64,000 bases of DNA, taken from assembly GCF_016904945.1 (NCBI RefSeq), contig NZ_JADIKF010000039.1, positions 744,001-808,000 on the forward strand, read 5' to 3'. Origin of the DNA: Dyella mobilis (GTDB lineage Bacteria > Pseudomonadota > Gammaproteobacteria > Xanthomonadales > Rhodanobacteraceae). Below the pieces are notes generated by a model. That model had not been told where the DNA came from. It worked only from the letters and a program-made list of their open reading frames with translations, and ran no database searches. Shown in pieces: positions 25,520-37,665 of the stretch; positions within the stretch are counted from its first letter, which is position 1; every line of letters begins with the position of its first letter. The position numbers and the translations under genes are program-made.

Positions 25520-27349
25520 ATGCCACGGATCAAACCCCTTCCTTCCGACCTCATCAACCAGATCGCCGCGGGCGAGGTGATCGAGCGGCCGTCATCGGTC
25601 GTCAAGGAGCTGGTGGAAAACAGCCTCGATGCCGGCGCCACGCGCATCGAAGTCGACATCGAACTCGGTGGCGCGCGGCTGATTCGCGTGCGCGACGATG
25701 GCGACGGCATTGCTGCCGACGACCTGCCGCTGGCGGTCACTTCGCATGCCACCAGCAAGATCGGCAGCTTCGACGATCTCGAGCACGTTGCCAGCATGGG
25801 ATTTCGAGGCGAGGCGCTGGCGTCGATGTCCTCGGTGGCGCGTTTCGCCATGACATCTCGTCTGCGCGGCGAAGACCAGGCTTTTCGGATCGAAGTGGAC
25901 AGCGGGCGCATGCAGGCGGCACGTCCTGCGCAGCATCCGCAGGGGACCAGCGTAGAAGTGCGCGACCTGTTCTACAACGTGCCGGCGCGACGCAAGTTTC
26001 TCCGCGCCGAGCGCACCGAGTTCGCCCACATCGACGACCTGCTCAAATCGCTCGCGCTGGCGCGCAGCGGAGCCGAGTTTCGCTTGAGCCACAATGGCAA
26101 ATCGGTGCGCGTGTGGAAGGCAGCACGCGACGAGAATGCAATGTTGATGCGCGTGGCAGAAGTGCTGGGCGCGGAATTTCCGCAGCAGAGCTTGCGTATC
26201 GATCACGCCGCGGCCGGCATGCGCCTGTCCGGCTGGGTGGGATTGCCGACGGCCTCGCGGGCGCAGGCCGATTCGCAATATTTCTACGTCAATGGGCGCC
26301 TGGTGCGCGATCGCGTGGTGGCTCATGCGGTAAGGCAGGCTTATGCCGACGTGTTGTTCCACGGCCGCCATCCGACCTTCGTGTTGTATCTGGAGCTGGA
26401 TCCGGTCGGCGTGGATGTCAACGTGCACCCGGCCAAAAGCGAAGTGCGCTTTCGAGAACAGCGGCTGGTGCACGATTTCCTGTTCCGCACCTTGCATGAA
26501 GCGCTGGCGGAAACGCGCGCCGGACAAACCGTTCAGCCGGAAAGCACGGCGTGGGATGGTGCATCCGTTGCGTCGACACCGGCGCCGGCCATGCAACTGG
26601 CAAGCCGATCCCACACTGGCTGGCAGGGTGCGGGATTCGCACAAAGCCGTCTGCAACTGGGCGTGCGCGAAGAACCCTTGGCCGACTATGCGGCGCTGCT
26701 TGGCGAAGCGTCGATGGACTCCACGCAGGCACCGCAGCCCATGCCGCCGGCCAACGACGGCGAGGCACCGCCGCTGGGCTATGCCATTGCGCAACTGAAG
26801 ACGATTTATATCCTGGCCGAGAATGCGCACGGCCTGGTGCTGGTCGACATGCATGCGGCACACGAGCGCATTACTTACGAAAAGCTCAAGTCCGGCCGCG
26901 CTTGCAGCAATCTTCGCTCGCAGATTCTGCTGGTGCCGTTGTCGGTGGCGGTAAGCGCCAAAGAAGCCGCTGCTGCGGAAGAACACGGCGACGCGCTGGC
27001 CGATTGGGGCCTGGAGCTTTCGCGCAGCGGTCCCTCGGCCGTGGTGGTGCGCCGCATTCCTGCCTTGCTCGAAGGCGCCGACGTCGGCGAGCTCACCCGC
27101 AACGTGCTGTCGGAGCTGGCACAGCACGGCAGCTCGCGCCAATTGCAGGAGCTGGAAAACGAATTGCTTTCCACCATGGCCTGCCACGGTTCGGTGCGTG
27201 CCGGCCGGCGGCTCAGCGTGCCGGAGATGAATGCCTTGTTGCGCGAGATGGAAGCGACCGAGCGCTCGGGTCAGTGCAATCACGGTCGCCCGACCTGGGT
27301 CCAGCTGGGCATGACCGAACTGGATAAGCTTTTTCTCCGCGGTCGTTAG
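25520..27349 (+). CDS. mutL: DNA mismatch repair protein MutL
   Basis: Links MutS recognition to strand incision. The 609-residue protein has the GHKL ATPase (NQIAAGEVIERPSSVVKEL, about 12-30; RDDGDGI; ATSKI; GFRGEALASM) and the C-terminal dimerisation region. That region contains DMHAAHERITYE from about residue 443, matching the metal-binding endonuclease motif DQHA(x2)E(x4)E with methionine for glutamine, plus ACHGSVRAG and CNHGRPT. This points to an endonuclease-type MutL rather than the E. coli MutH-dependent type. The start is ATG 25520, 29 bases after amiC. miaA and hfq, which often follow, are absent here. Confidence 0.96.
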   Translation: MPRIKPLPSDLINQIAAGEVIERPSSVVKELVENSLDAGATRIEVDIELGGARLIRVRDDGDGIAADDLPLAVTSHATSKIGSFDDLEHVASMGFRGEALASMSSVARFAMTSRLRGEDQAFRIEVDSGRMQAARPAQHPQGTSVEVRDLFYNVPARRKFLRAERTEFAHIDDLLKSLALARSGAEFRLSHNGKSVRVWKAARDENAMLMRVAEVLGAEFPQQSLRIDHAAAGMRLSGWVGLPTASRAQADSQYFYVNGRLVRDRVVAHAVRQAYADVLFHGRHPTFVLYLELDPVGVDVNVHPAKSEVRFREQRLVHDFLFRTLHEALAETRAGQTVQPESTAWDGASVASTPAPAMQLASRSHTGWQGAGFAQSRLQLGVREEPLADYAALLGEASMDSTQAPQPMPPANDGEAPPLGYAIAQLKTIYILAENAHGLVLVDMHAAHERITYEKLKSGRACSNLRSQILLVPLSVAVSAKEAAAAEEHGDALADWGLELSRSGPSAVVVRRIPALLEGADVGELTRNVLSELAQHGSSRQLQELENELLSTMACHGSVRAGRRLSVPEMNALLREMEATERSGQCNHGRPTWVQLGMTELDKLFLRGR

Positions 27350-27416
27350 GTGCTGGTTGTTCCCTCCGCAAATGGACGTCCATACTGGACCTTCTTGGAT
27401 TGAGCGGAGAGCCCAC

Positions 27417-28340
27417 GTGTGGCGTAATGTCCTGATCGGAACAATCCTAAGTAGTGGAGTGGCTCTCGTGCATGCCCAAACCCCCAACCCCGCCGTTACG
27501 CCGGATGGCTACCAGCAAAGCATCGAGCAGTGGCGCACTCAGCGCGTTGCGAAGCTGACTGCGCCGGATGGCTGGCTGAGCCTCATCGGACTGGAATGGT
27601 TGCAGGAAGGTGCCAACAAGGTCGGCAGCGCTTCCGACAACGACGTGGTGCTGCAAGCAGGGCCTGCACATCTTGGCGTGGTCACGCTTGACGGGGCAGG
27701 GCAGGTGCACATCAAGCTCGCCCAGGGCAGTGATGCCAGCGTGGATGGCAAGGCCGTTCACGAGGCTGCGCTGATCGATGACGTGCACGTGGCGGAAGGT
27801 GCATCGCCGACCACGGTGGCGTTCGGTACGGCGAGCTTTTTCGTGATCGACCGCGATGGGCGAAAGGCTCTGCGCGTGAAGGATTCGACTGCCGTCGCGC
27901 GCCAGCATTTCCAGGGCATCGACTATTTCCCGATCGACCCGTCCTGGCGCATCGTGGCTGACTGGGTGCCGTTCGATCCGCCGCACGACCTGCAAATGGG
28001 TTCGGTGATCGGCACCATCGATACGGTGAAGGTGCCCGGCAAGGCGGTGTTTACCCGCGATGGCCACACCTACGAGTTGTTGCCGTATCAGGAAGAACCG
28101 GGCGGGGAGTTGTTCTTCGTGCTCGCCGACCGTACCTCCGGCCACGAAACCTACGGTGCGGCGCGTTTCCTGTATGCCGCGCTGCCACAGAACGGAAAAG
28201 TGGTGCTGGATTTCAACAAGGCCTACAACCCGCCTTGCGCATTCACGTCCTTTGCCACCTGTCCTTTGGCGCCGCCGGAGAATCGGTTGGATCTGCGCAT
28301 CACGGCCGGCGAGAAGAAATACCAAGGCTCGCATCACTGA
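27417..28340 (+). CDS. DUF1684 family secreted protein
   Basis: A 307-residue exported protein with a signal peptide (cleavage after VALVHA, about residue 21). The body matches the DUF1684 family: WRTQRVAKLTAPDGWLSLIGL near the N-terminus and FNKAYNPPCAFTSFATCPLAP near the end, with the paired cysteines usual in this family. Function is not established. I chose GTG 27417, with GGAGAG about 7 bases upstream, because it places the signal peptide at the N-terminus; an ATG at 27372 would add 15 non-hydrophobic residues. It lies 67 bases after mutL and converges on an enoyl-CoA hydratase gene. Confidence 0.85.
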   Translation: MWRNVLIGTILSSGVALVHAQTPNPAVTPDGYQQSIEQWRTQRVAKLTAPDGWLSLIGLEWLQEGANKVGSASDNDVVLQAGPAHLGVVTLDGAGQVHIKLAQGSDASVDGKAVHEAALIDDVHVAEGASPTTVAFGTASFFVIDRDGRKALRVKDSTAVARQHFQGIDYFPIDPSWRIVADWVPFDPPHDLQMGSVIGTIDTVKVPGKAVFTRDGHTYELLPYQEEPGGELFFVLADRTSGHETYGAARFLYAALPQNGKVVLDFNKAYNPPCAFTSFATCPLAPPENRLDLRITAGEKKYQGSHH

Positions 28341-28355
28341 CTGTTCATCGAGCCA

Positions 28356-28382
28356 CTCCTCCCCTGCAAAGCAGGGGAGGAG
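28356..28382. repeat. GC-rich hairpin between convergent genes
   Basis: CTCCTCCCCTGC, loop AAA, GCAGGGGAGGAG: a perfect 12-base stem midway between the DUF1684 and enoyl-CoA hydratase stops. It resembles the CTCCCC hairpins at 48011 and 47890. It probably ends or protects both transcripts but lacks a T-run. Confidence 0.7.
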
Positions 28383-28397
28383 ACCTGATGCGGTAGC

Positions 28398-29180
28398 TCA
28401 GCGGCCCTTGAACGTCGCCTTGCGCTTTTCCAGAAAGGCCGTGGTGCCTTCCCGCATGTCTTCGGTCGCAAAGGCCAGCGCGAACGCCTGGGTTTCGAAT
28501 TCCAGCCCCTGGTCGATCGAAGTCTCGCCACCCAGCAATACGGTGTCCAGAATCCCGGCGGCGGCCAGCGGCGCGGCGGCGGCAAGCTGATCGGCGAGCG
28601 CGTTCACGGCCTCGTCCAGGGCGTCAGGCGCAACCAGGCGATTGACCACGCCCAGTTCGTAAGCCCGTTGCGCGGTGATCGTGGCGCCGGTCAGGCACAG
28701 TTCCAGTGCTGCGCTGCGGCCGGCCAGCCGTAACAGGCGCTGAGTGCCGCCGAAGCCGGGGATCAGGCCGAGGTTGATTTCCGGCTGGCCGAACTTGGCC
28801 TTCTCGCTGGCAATGCGCAGGTGGCAGGCCATGGCGAGCTCCATGCCGCCGCCCAGCGCGAACCCCTGGATCCTGGCCACCACCGGCTTGCCCAGGCGTT
28901 CGATGGTGCTCATCAGGCGCTGCCCGGTGCGCGAAAAACTTTGCGCCTGTACCGGCGTATAGCCGTTCATTTCGCTGATGTCTGCGCCAGCCACGAAGGC
29001 TTTCTCGCCCGCCCCGGTCAACACCACGGCGCGCACGGAATCGTCCTGGGCGGCCTGGGTAAAGGCCAGGGTCAGCTCGTTCAAGGTCTCGCGATTCAAG
29101 GCGTTGAGCTTGTCCGGACGATTGACGACGATCGTGCGCACGGCGTCGCGGTTGCTGATCTCGAGGTTGCGGTAAGCCAC
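28398..29180 (-). CDS. enoyl-CoA hydratase/isomerase family protein
   Basis: Crotonase-fold enzyme of 260 residues, probably hydrating enoyl-CoA in fatty-acid or amino-acid breakdown. It has the oxyanion segments EKAFVAGADISEM (about 61-73) and GGGMELAMACHLRIAS (about 106-121), and both catalytic glutamate positions, in GGGMELAM and GQPEINLGLIPGFGGTQRL (about 127-145), so hydratase activity is more likely than simple isomerase. The GTG at 29180 has GGAG 6 bases upstream and begins AYRNLEI; no closer ATG exists. No beta-oxidation partner lies next to it. Confidence 0.9.
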   Translation of the reverse strand: MAYRNLEISNRDAVRTIVVNRPDKLNALNRETLNELTLAFTQAAQDDSVRAVVLTGAGEKAFVAGADISEMNGYTPVQAQSFSRTGQRLMSTIERLGKPVVARIQGFALGGGMELAMACHLRIASEKAKFGQPEINLGLIPGFGGTQRLLRLAGRSAALELCLTGATITAQRAYELGVVNRLVAPDALDEAVNALADQLAAAAPLAAAGILDTVLLGGETSIDQGLEFETQAFALAFATEDMREGTTAFLEKRKATFKGR

Positions 29181-29410
29181 GGGGCACTCCGTATTGAACG
29201 TGAAAAGGGGGATTCTAGATCGAGCCCCCGTGCTTCGCATGAGCCACGCGGTTCCTAAAGCCCGGTTTTCGCCGGCGGGAACCTTTATCGCCCCGCAGCT
29301 TTCTTAGACAAGTTCATACGGTTGCAACGAACGCCCGCGTAGCTGCAACAATCGGCTGAACCCCTTAGGATGGCGTCTTTGGCCCTATGCTTGCCGCCAT
29401 GGAGAATCGA

Positions 29411-30160
29411 ATGGCACACGTGCGTTGGCTGGTTCCAGGTTTGTTGCTGCTTGCCGCGTGCTCAGTGCAGGCGCAGCAACTGCCGGCTGCGCCCAATGTG
29501 AAGCCGGCAGCGGCGACCAAGATCGACAAGCACAAGCTTTCCTATGCGCTTGGCTATCGCATCGGCACGAAGTTCTCCGAGGGCGATTTCCCGATCGACC
29601 TGGCCGTGTTGCAAAAAGCCATCGAAGACGCCTACGCCAAGCGTCCGCCGGCGGTTCCGAAAGAAGAGATGTATCAGCAAATGCTTGCCCTGGACGCGCT
29701 CATGCGCGAGGAGGCATTGGCCGAATACCATCGCATCGCCACCGAGAATGCGCACAAGAGCGCCGAATTCCTTTCGCACAACGCGTCCCTGCCGGGCGTG
29801 GTGCAACTGCCGTCCGGGATTCAATACTCGGTGATCAAGAAGGGCGACGGCACCAACTCGCCCGGTATCGACAGCCTGGTCACGGTGAACTATCGCGGCA
29901 TGCTCATCGATGGCACCGAGTTCGACAGCACCTGGGCGCATGGCGCACCGGTCAGCTTTACGGTGGACAAGGTCATCCGCGGTTGGCAATACGTGATTCC
30001 CCGCATGCACGTCGGCGATCGCTGGAAAGTGGTGATCCCGCCGGCCCTGGCCTATGGCGAGGGAGGGATGCTGCCACGCATCGGCCCGAACCAGGCACTG
30101 GTCTTCGATATCGAGTTGCTCGACATCAAGCCGCCCAATCCGCAGGCGGCGGGGCCCTGA
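29411..30160 (+). CDS. FKBP-type peptidyl-prolyl isomerase (Mip-like), exported
   Basis: A 249-residue periplasmic or outer-membrane prolyl isomerase. The N-terminus has a signal peptide whose LLAAC could be a lipobox (cysteine near residue 17), although cleavage at VQA-QQ is an alternative. A helical dimerisation domain (about 35-125; KLSYALGYRIGTKF) is followed by the FKBP domain (about 135-240) with VTVNYRGMLIDGTEFDST, IRGWQYVIPRMHVGDRW and IPPALAYGEGG. ATG 29411 has GGAGA 5 bases before it; ATG 29399 lies on the ribosome site itself. Confidence 0.92.
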   Translation: MAHVRWLVPGLLLLAACSVQAQQLPAAPNVKPAAATKIDKHKLSYALGYRIGTKFSEGDFPIDLAVLQKAIEDAYAKRPPAVPKEEMYQQMLALDALMREEALAEYHRIATENAHKSAEFLSHNASLPGVVQLPSGIQYSVIKKGDGTNSPGIDSLVTVNYRGMLIDGTEFDSTWAHGAPVSFTVDKVIRGWQYVIPRMHVGDRWKVVIPPALAYGEGGMLPRIGPNQALVFDIELLDIKPPNPQAAGP

Positions 30161-30202
30161 CGGAGCCGTGCTTCCCGGTCCGCGTGTTAACATCGCCGGC
30201 GC

Positions 30203-30394
30203 ATGACCACTGATTCCCCCGTCCCCCTACAAGCCATCCTGAGCCCTTGCGTCGGCATTTGCCGGCTCGATCCGCATGGGTATTGCCTTGGCTGCTACCG
30301 CACCGGCGATGAAATCGCACGTTGGCGCGCCATGACCGACACCGAGCGCAATCATTACTTGAACGTGGTGCTGCCAGCCCGCGAGTCGACGTGA
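30203..30394 (+). CDS. DUF1289 domain protein
   Basis: A 63-residue protein with the DUF1289 pattern: SPCVGICRLDPHGYCLGCYRT (four conserved cysteines, about residues 15-32, likely binding a metal) and the helical tail EIARWRAMTDTERNHYL. Members are common small proteobacterial proteins of unknown role. It is the first gene of a tight three-gene unit: its stop overlaps the next start as TGATG. Confidence 0.92.
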   Translation: MTTDSPVPLQAILSPCVGICRLDPHGYCLGCYRTGDEIARWRAMTDTERNHYLNVVLPAREST

Positions 30395-30984
30395 TGGATG
30401 CGCTGTTGCGTGCGCTGCGCCCGCTATCGCAACCGCCTACGGCCCCGGGTTGGAATCACGCTTCGATGAAAGAACTGCTCGGCGACACGCCGCGCAGTCC
30501 TGCGTCCGTGCTGATCGGTTTGCGCGGCGAGGCGCATCCGCGCGTGGTGTTTACCGTGCGCACCGATCACCTGAGTTCCCATGCCGGGCAGGTGGCATTT
30601 CCGGGTGGCCGCATGGATCCGGCGGACGGCGATGCCTTGACCACGGCCCTGCGTGAGAGCGAGGAAGAGATCGGCCTGGATCGCACCCTGGTTACGCCGC
30701 TGGGTTATCTGGATTGCTTTGAAACCGTCAGCGGCTTCTGTATTACGCCGGTGGTGGCGCAGATTGCCGACGAAGCACGCTTTCATCCGGCACCCGATGA
30801 AGTGGCGGAAGTGTTCGAGGTGCCGCTGACGTTCTTTCTCGAACCGGGCAACACTCGGCGTTACCAGACGGAATACCGTGGGCATCGTCGCGAGATGGTG
30901 GAATTCCAGCACGACGGCCATCGCATCTGGGGTGCGACCGCCGCGATGCTGCAAAATTTGTTGCAGAGGATGGAGCAGGCATGA
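30394..30984 (+). CDS. NUDIX CoA pyrophosphatase (NudL-like)
   Basis: Hydrolyses coenzyme A or its derivatives to phosphopantetheine and AMP-type products. The 196-residue protein has the CoA-pyrophosphatase start (SVLIGLRGEAHPRVVFTVRT; LSSHAGQVAFPGGRMDP) and the Nudix box G-x5-E-x7-REUxEE, seen as GRMDPADGDALTTALRESEE (about 72-91). The 'SSHAGQVAFPGG' element is diagnostic for the NudL/YeaB group. It overlaps the DUF1289 stop and in turn overlaps the next gene as ATGA. Confidence 0.93.
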   Translation: MDALLRALRPLSQPPTAPGWNHASMKELLGDTPRSPASVLIGLRGEAHPRVVFTVRTDHLSSHAGQVAFPGGRMDPADGDALTTALRESEEEIGLDRTLVTPLGYLDCFETVSGFCITPVVAQIADEARFHPAPDEVAEVFEVPLTFFLEPGNTRRYQTEYRGHRREMVEFQHDGHRIWGATAAMLQNLLQRMEQA

Positions 30985-31829
30985 AAAACACGCTCGTTTC
31001 CGTAGCCGAACTGGCCGCGTTGCCATCGTCCGAAGTGCTGATCGTCGACTGTCGCTACGACCAGTTCGATGCGGGCAAGGGCGAACGCGATTACCTCGCC
31101 GAACACATTCCGGGCGCGGTGTTCGCCAGCCTTGATCACGATCTTTCCGATCTCAGTCGCATTCCCCTTGGACTTGGGCGTCATCCCTTGCCATCCGAGC
31201 AGGCTTTTTCTGCAACGCTGGGCCGCTGGGGCTGGCAACCTGGCTTGCAAGTGGTGTGCTACGACGCCGGCAACGGCGCGCTGGCCGCGGCGCGGCTCTG
31301 GTGGCTCTTGCGCTTGTGCGGCGTAAAACACGCAGCCGTACTCGACGGCGGTTATGCCGCGTGGAAGGCGAGCGGCCAGCCGGTTTCGACGGATGTTCCG
31401 CAGCGCGCACCGACGCAGGTCTCGCTGCACTACGACGCAGCCCAGGTCATGCTCGACCACGCGGTTGCGGGAGCGCTCACTCAGGATTTGCTGCTCGATG
31501 CGCGCGCCACGCCGCGCTACCTCGGCGAAGTGGAACCGCTCGATCGCGCCGCCGGCCACGTGCCTGGCGCGGCCAATCGTCCTTTTGCGGAAAATCTCGA
31601 GCCGGATGGCCGGTTCAAGCCGGCAAACGTGTTGCGGCAGGAGTTTCTGGCGGTGATCGGTCAGCACGCTCCGGACCAGGTCGTACACATGTGCGGCTCA
31701 GGCGTAACGGCCTGCCACAACCTGCTTGCCATGGAGCATGCGGGGCTGACCGGATCGCGACTCTACGCGCCGTCGTGGAGTGGTTGGGTGAGCGACTCGT
31801 CGCGACCGGTCGCAACCGGCCGCGAATAA
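30981..31829 (+). CDS. sseA: sulfurtransferase, SseA-like (3-mercaptopyruvate/thiosulfate)
   Basis: Two-rhodanese-domain enzyme of 282 residues that moves sulfane sulfur to acceptors. The first domain (about 8-128; IVDCRYDQFDAGKGERDYLAEHIPGA) is inactive and the second carries the catalytic loop CGSGVTA (cysteine about 237), the form typical of 3-mercaptopyruvate sulfurtransferase. Start overlaps the NUDIX stop (ATGA), completing a translationally coupled operon. A hairpin at 31836-31863 follows. Confidence 0.94.
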   Translation: MKNTLVSVAELAALPSSEVLIVDCRYDQFDAGKGERDYLAEHIPGAVFASLDHDLSDLSRIPLGLGRHPLPSEQAFSATLGRWGWQPGLQVVCYDAGNGALAAARLWWLLRLCGVKHAAVLDGGYAAWKASGQPVSTDVPQRAPTQVSLHYDAAQVMLDHAVAGALTQDLLLDARATPRYLGEVEPLDRAAGHVPGAANRPFAENLEPDGRFKPANVLRQEFLAVIGQHAPDQVVHMCGSGVTACHNLLAMEHAGLTGSRLYAPSWSGWVSDSSRPVATGRE

Positions 31830-31835
31830 AGCTGG

Positions 31836-31863
31836 GCAAAGCATCGGTACACCGATACTTTGC
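31836..31863. terminator. hairpin between convergent genes
   Basis: GCAAAG, one mismatch, ATCGG, loop TACA, CCGAT, mismatch, CTTTGC. It fills the 43-base gap between the sulfurtransferase and a crotonase-family gene and may terminate both, though there is no clear T-run. Confidence 0.5.
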
Positions 31864-31872
31864 GATGCGAAG

Positions 31873-32631
31873 TTATTTCGCTTTGCTCTTCAGGCGAGCT
31901 ACCAATTCCTGCAAGGTCTTCTGCGTCTCCGGATGGAAGAACGCATCGACAAACGTGTCGATCGGCAAGCTGTCGATATCGGCGTACGTGCTGGTCAGGT
32001 CGGCGCGGGCGATCCGGCGCGTAGCGAGCATGGCGTGTGACGGCAGTGCCAGCGTTTCGTTCAACCAGTGCAAGGCGCGCGTGGTGACTTGGTCCACCGC
32101 CACCAGTTCGTCGACGAAGCCGCAGGCCAGCGCCTGCTCGGCGTCGACCAGCGCGCCGGATACCAGCAAACGCTCGGCACGGTATGCACCTACGACACGG
32201 CGCAACACCATCTGGATGCAGTCGGGGGCCACCAGGCCGACCTGCACTTCGTTGAGGCCGATGCGATAAGGCCCCTGCGCCATTACGCGGTAATCGCAGA
32301 ACAGGGAAAGCACTGCGCCGCCAGCCGGGCTGTGTCCCGTGATGGCGGCTGCCACCGGCACAGGAGCATGCGCCAGCGCAGCGCAGGTGGCGAAGAATTC
32401 GCGCCAGAATTCGCGTACGCCGGCACGATCCAGGGTAAGTAGAGCAGGCACGTCCACGCCGGCGGAAAACAGGCCTTGCAAGCCGGACAGCACGATGCCC
32501 CGGCTGTTGTCGCGCACGGCGTCGGCGAGCGCGCCCTGGATGGCGCGCAGCAAGTCGATATTGAGTGCGTTGACCGGCGGGCGCGCCAGCTGGATTTCAG
32601 TGACGGCGTCGTGCTTGACGAGGTTCAGCAT
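31873..32631 (-). CDS. enoyl-CoA hydratase/isomerase family protein (isomerase-like)
   Basis: A 252-residue crotonase-fold protein. The oxyanion regions are QGLFSAGVDVPALL (about 57-70) and HSPAGGAVLSLFCDYRVM (about 101-118). Only the second catalytic glutamate is present (GLNEVQVGL, about 128-136); the first position is leucine-serine and the usual GGTQRL is lost. This is the pattern of delta3-delta2-enoyl-CoA isomerases. Not adjacent to other fatty-acid genes. Confidence 0.84.
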   Translation of the reverse strand: MLNLVKHDAVTEIQLARPPVNALNIDLLRAIQGALADAVRDNSRGIVLSGLQGLFSAGVDVPALLTLDRAGVREFWREFFATCAALAHAPVPVAAAITGHSPAGGAVLSLFCDYRVMAQGPYRIGLNEVQVGLVAPDCIQMVLRRVVGAYRAERLLVSGALVDAEQALACGFVDELVAVDQVTTRALHWLNETLALPSHAMLATRRIARADLTSTYADIDSLPIDTFVDAFFHPETQKTLQELVARLKSKAK

Positions 32632-32712
32632 GGTCGTACTCCGAAAGCGTAGTCGTGCATCATTTCACAAACCGTCACGGCGGCGAAGATCCGTGACGGT
32701 GTCTGCGCGCGA

Positions 32713-34182
32713 TCAGGATTGCGGCTCGTCGCCGGCCGTCCAGGTGTAGTGCACGGCATAGTCGAGTACGGCCTTGCCGTTGGCAGGAACGTCAACCTTG
32801 AAATCCAGCGTATCGGTGCTCTGTTTGCTCGGCTTGGTACTGGAGGAAGTCAGCGCCCAGGTCCGCCAGCGATTGGGATGTTCGCGCACGGTGACGGTGC
32901 GTGCGTCGCTACCGGCATTGGTCAGCGTGATGCGGAAAGCTTCGTCCATGGTGCGGCCGGCCTTGTCGACGTGAAAGCTGGTGCGTTCGCGTTCGCCACG
33001 CAGGTCGAAGGCGCTGCCCAGGGTGATCGTTGCATCAGTGCCCTTGGGCGTGTCGTTGATGCGACCTTCGCCGATGAATTGCGGCACGCCGTTGCGATCG
33101 GCAGCGAGCACGCGCAGGTAGCCGGCCGGCAGGCTGTCGAAGGCGGTCAGGCGCAGCGTGCTGGTGATTTCGTTGTTGCCGGAGGCGTAGTCATCGCCGA
33201 TCATCGGGCGCGGCGGAAGCCAGTTGCCGCCGTTTTCGTAAAGCGCCGTGCGCTCGCAGCTCACGCTGCGCGTGGCGTACAGCGGTACCTGGCTGATGCT
33301 GCCGTCGGGAAGATCCACGGGGGCGGGCAATACGTAGCTGCGGTATTCGTCCATCTGTACCTGCTCGGGCATGCTGGCCTCCATCGCTACCGGAGCCTTT
33401 GCGGCCATGGCTCTCATCATCATCGGGCGCGGGCCGCTCGGTTTGGCAAAGTTCGGTTCGCCGGCGATGAGCGTGAGCTTGGCATCGTGCCAGTCGCGGC
33501 CGCTGCGGTTGGCGATGCTGGCGCGCGATTCGAACTGCATGCTGCAGCTGCTGCCCGGCTGCAAGGTGGCGACGTAAGCGGCTCGCCAGCCGATGCCGGA
33601 GGTGGGATAGCTGAGCACCGCGGCGGCATTTCCGGAACGCGTGGCATCCACCCGCAGACGCAGGCTGGAACCCGCGGGGAACTGTCCGCTTTGCGTGTTT
33701 ACCGCCGCATAGTTGCGTACCAAGGTGGTGCCGCCACCAGCATTGCTTACGATCAGGCCGTCGTTTCCGGCGCGCAGCAGGGTGCCGCTCGCCAGCGATT
33801 GCCCATTGGTGCCGAGCACGTTGATGTTGCTGCCGGTCAGGTTGGTCAGTGCTGCGTTCGCCCCCTGGCCGAGCAACAGGCGTTGCGAAATGACCTTGGC
33901 ATCGCTGCCGGGGAAACCCAGCGCCAGCGCTTCGGCATCCAGGTTGTTGGGCAAGTCGCCCAGCACCACGTCGTGTACGCCGGACTGCAGATTCACGTCG
34001 CGCCGTTCGCGCACCACGGCGTATCCGTCATTGACGGCGTCTTCGTCGCCGTTGCTTGCGTAAAGGCTGGCGCTGTCGCTGCGATACAGCGTAATGGTCG
34101 CGTTGTCGGCGGCCTGGGCCAGCGATGCGCTGCAAAATACCGCGCAGGCGAGAGCCAGGGCGGTGCGGTGCTGAATCGTCAT
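32713..34182 (-). CDS. DUF4139 domain exported protein
   Basis: A 489-residue protein with a signal peptide (cleavage after LAQA, about residue 22). The body is mostly beta-sandwich; the segments SGIGWRAAYVATL (about 195-207) and the C-terminal RITLTNAGSDARTVTVREHP and LDYAVHYTWT match the DUF4139 family. A run of Met and Ala near residues 250-275 is unusual. Start ATG 34182 has GGAG 6 bases upstream (within a second possible start, ATG 34194). Function unknown; likely periplasmic or envelope. Confidence 0.82.
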   Translation of the reverse strand: MTIQHRTALALACAVFCSASLAQAADNATITLYRSDSASLYASNGDEDAVNDGYAVVRERRDVNLQSGVHDVVLGDLPNNLDAEALALGFPGSDAKVISQRLLLGQGANAALTNLTGSNINVLGTNGQSLASGTLLRAGNDGLIVSNAGGGTTLVRNYAAVNTQSGQFPAGSSLRLRVDATRSGNAAAVLSYPTSGIGWRAAYVATLQPGSSCSMQFESRASIANRSGRDWHDAKLTLIAGEPNFAKPSGPRPMMMRAMAAKAPVAMEASMPEQVQMDEYRSYVLPAPVDLPDGSISQVPLYATRSVSCERTALYENGGNWLPPRPMIGDDYASGNNEITSTLRLTAFDSLPAGYLRVLAADRNGVPQFIGEGRINDTPKGTDATITLGSAFDLRGERERTSFHVDKAGRTMDEAFRITLTNAGSDARTVTVREHPNRWRTWALTSSSTKPSKQSTDTLDFKVDVPANGKAVLDYAVHYTWTAGDEPQS

Positions 34183-34262
34183 GGTGCGCTCCATCGGCAG
34201 GGATTCCACCCCATCATAACGAGCGCGCACGGGTGTCGCGTGTGCACGCGACGCCCGTTTAA

Positions 34263-34693
34263 TCAGGCCGTTGCCGCGGCTTCACGAACGGCTTGCGGCA
34301 AGGCGGCGGCTTTACCGGTGGCCGGATCCATCCACACCATCACCACGTGCCCGTCGCAATAGAGCTTGCCGGCATCCGCCGCATCCACGATGCGATGGCC
34401 GATCGTCATGGAGCTGTTGCCCATGCGCGAGCAATACAGCTCCACGCTCAGCTGCGCCGGCCACTCGATCGGCAGGCGGTAGTTGATCTGGCTGGCGGCC
34501 ATCACCGGCACGCAGTGCTCGTCCATCCAGTTGCCGCCAAGATGCTGCAGCCATTGCAGGCGCGACTCTTCGAGGAAGGTGAGGTAGCTGGAATTGTTGA
34601 CGTGATTGAACGCGTCCAGGTCGCGCCAGCGCACGCTGATCGAAGCGGTGTGCAGCGGCGTTGCCGTTGCGTTGGAATCGTTGGAAACCGTGG

Positions 34694-34697
<4 letters not shown>
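34263..34697 (-). CDS. acyl-CoA thioesterase (4HBT hot-dog fold)
   Basis: A 144-residue hot-dog-fold thioesterase. [27 protein letters not shown] (about 20-46) contains the aspartate of the 4-hydroxybenzoyl-CoA thioesterase type (DAFNHVNN), followed by beta strands including [10 protein letters not shown]. The physiological substrate cannot be read from sequence; YbgC-like housekeeping roles are possible. It overlaps the uvrA start by 4 bases in reverse order: uvrA ends at 34694 and this gene starts at 34697, so they are cotranscribed with uvrA first. Confidence 0.88.
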
Positions 34698-37591
<2,894 letters not shown>

Positions 37592-37665
37592 GACGCGTCG
37601 ATATTGGGGAATCGGTCAATATAGCAAGTCGGTCCGCCCGGACTGTGATCAGGCGGGATGAGCAT

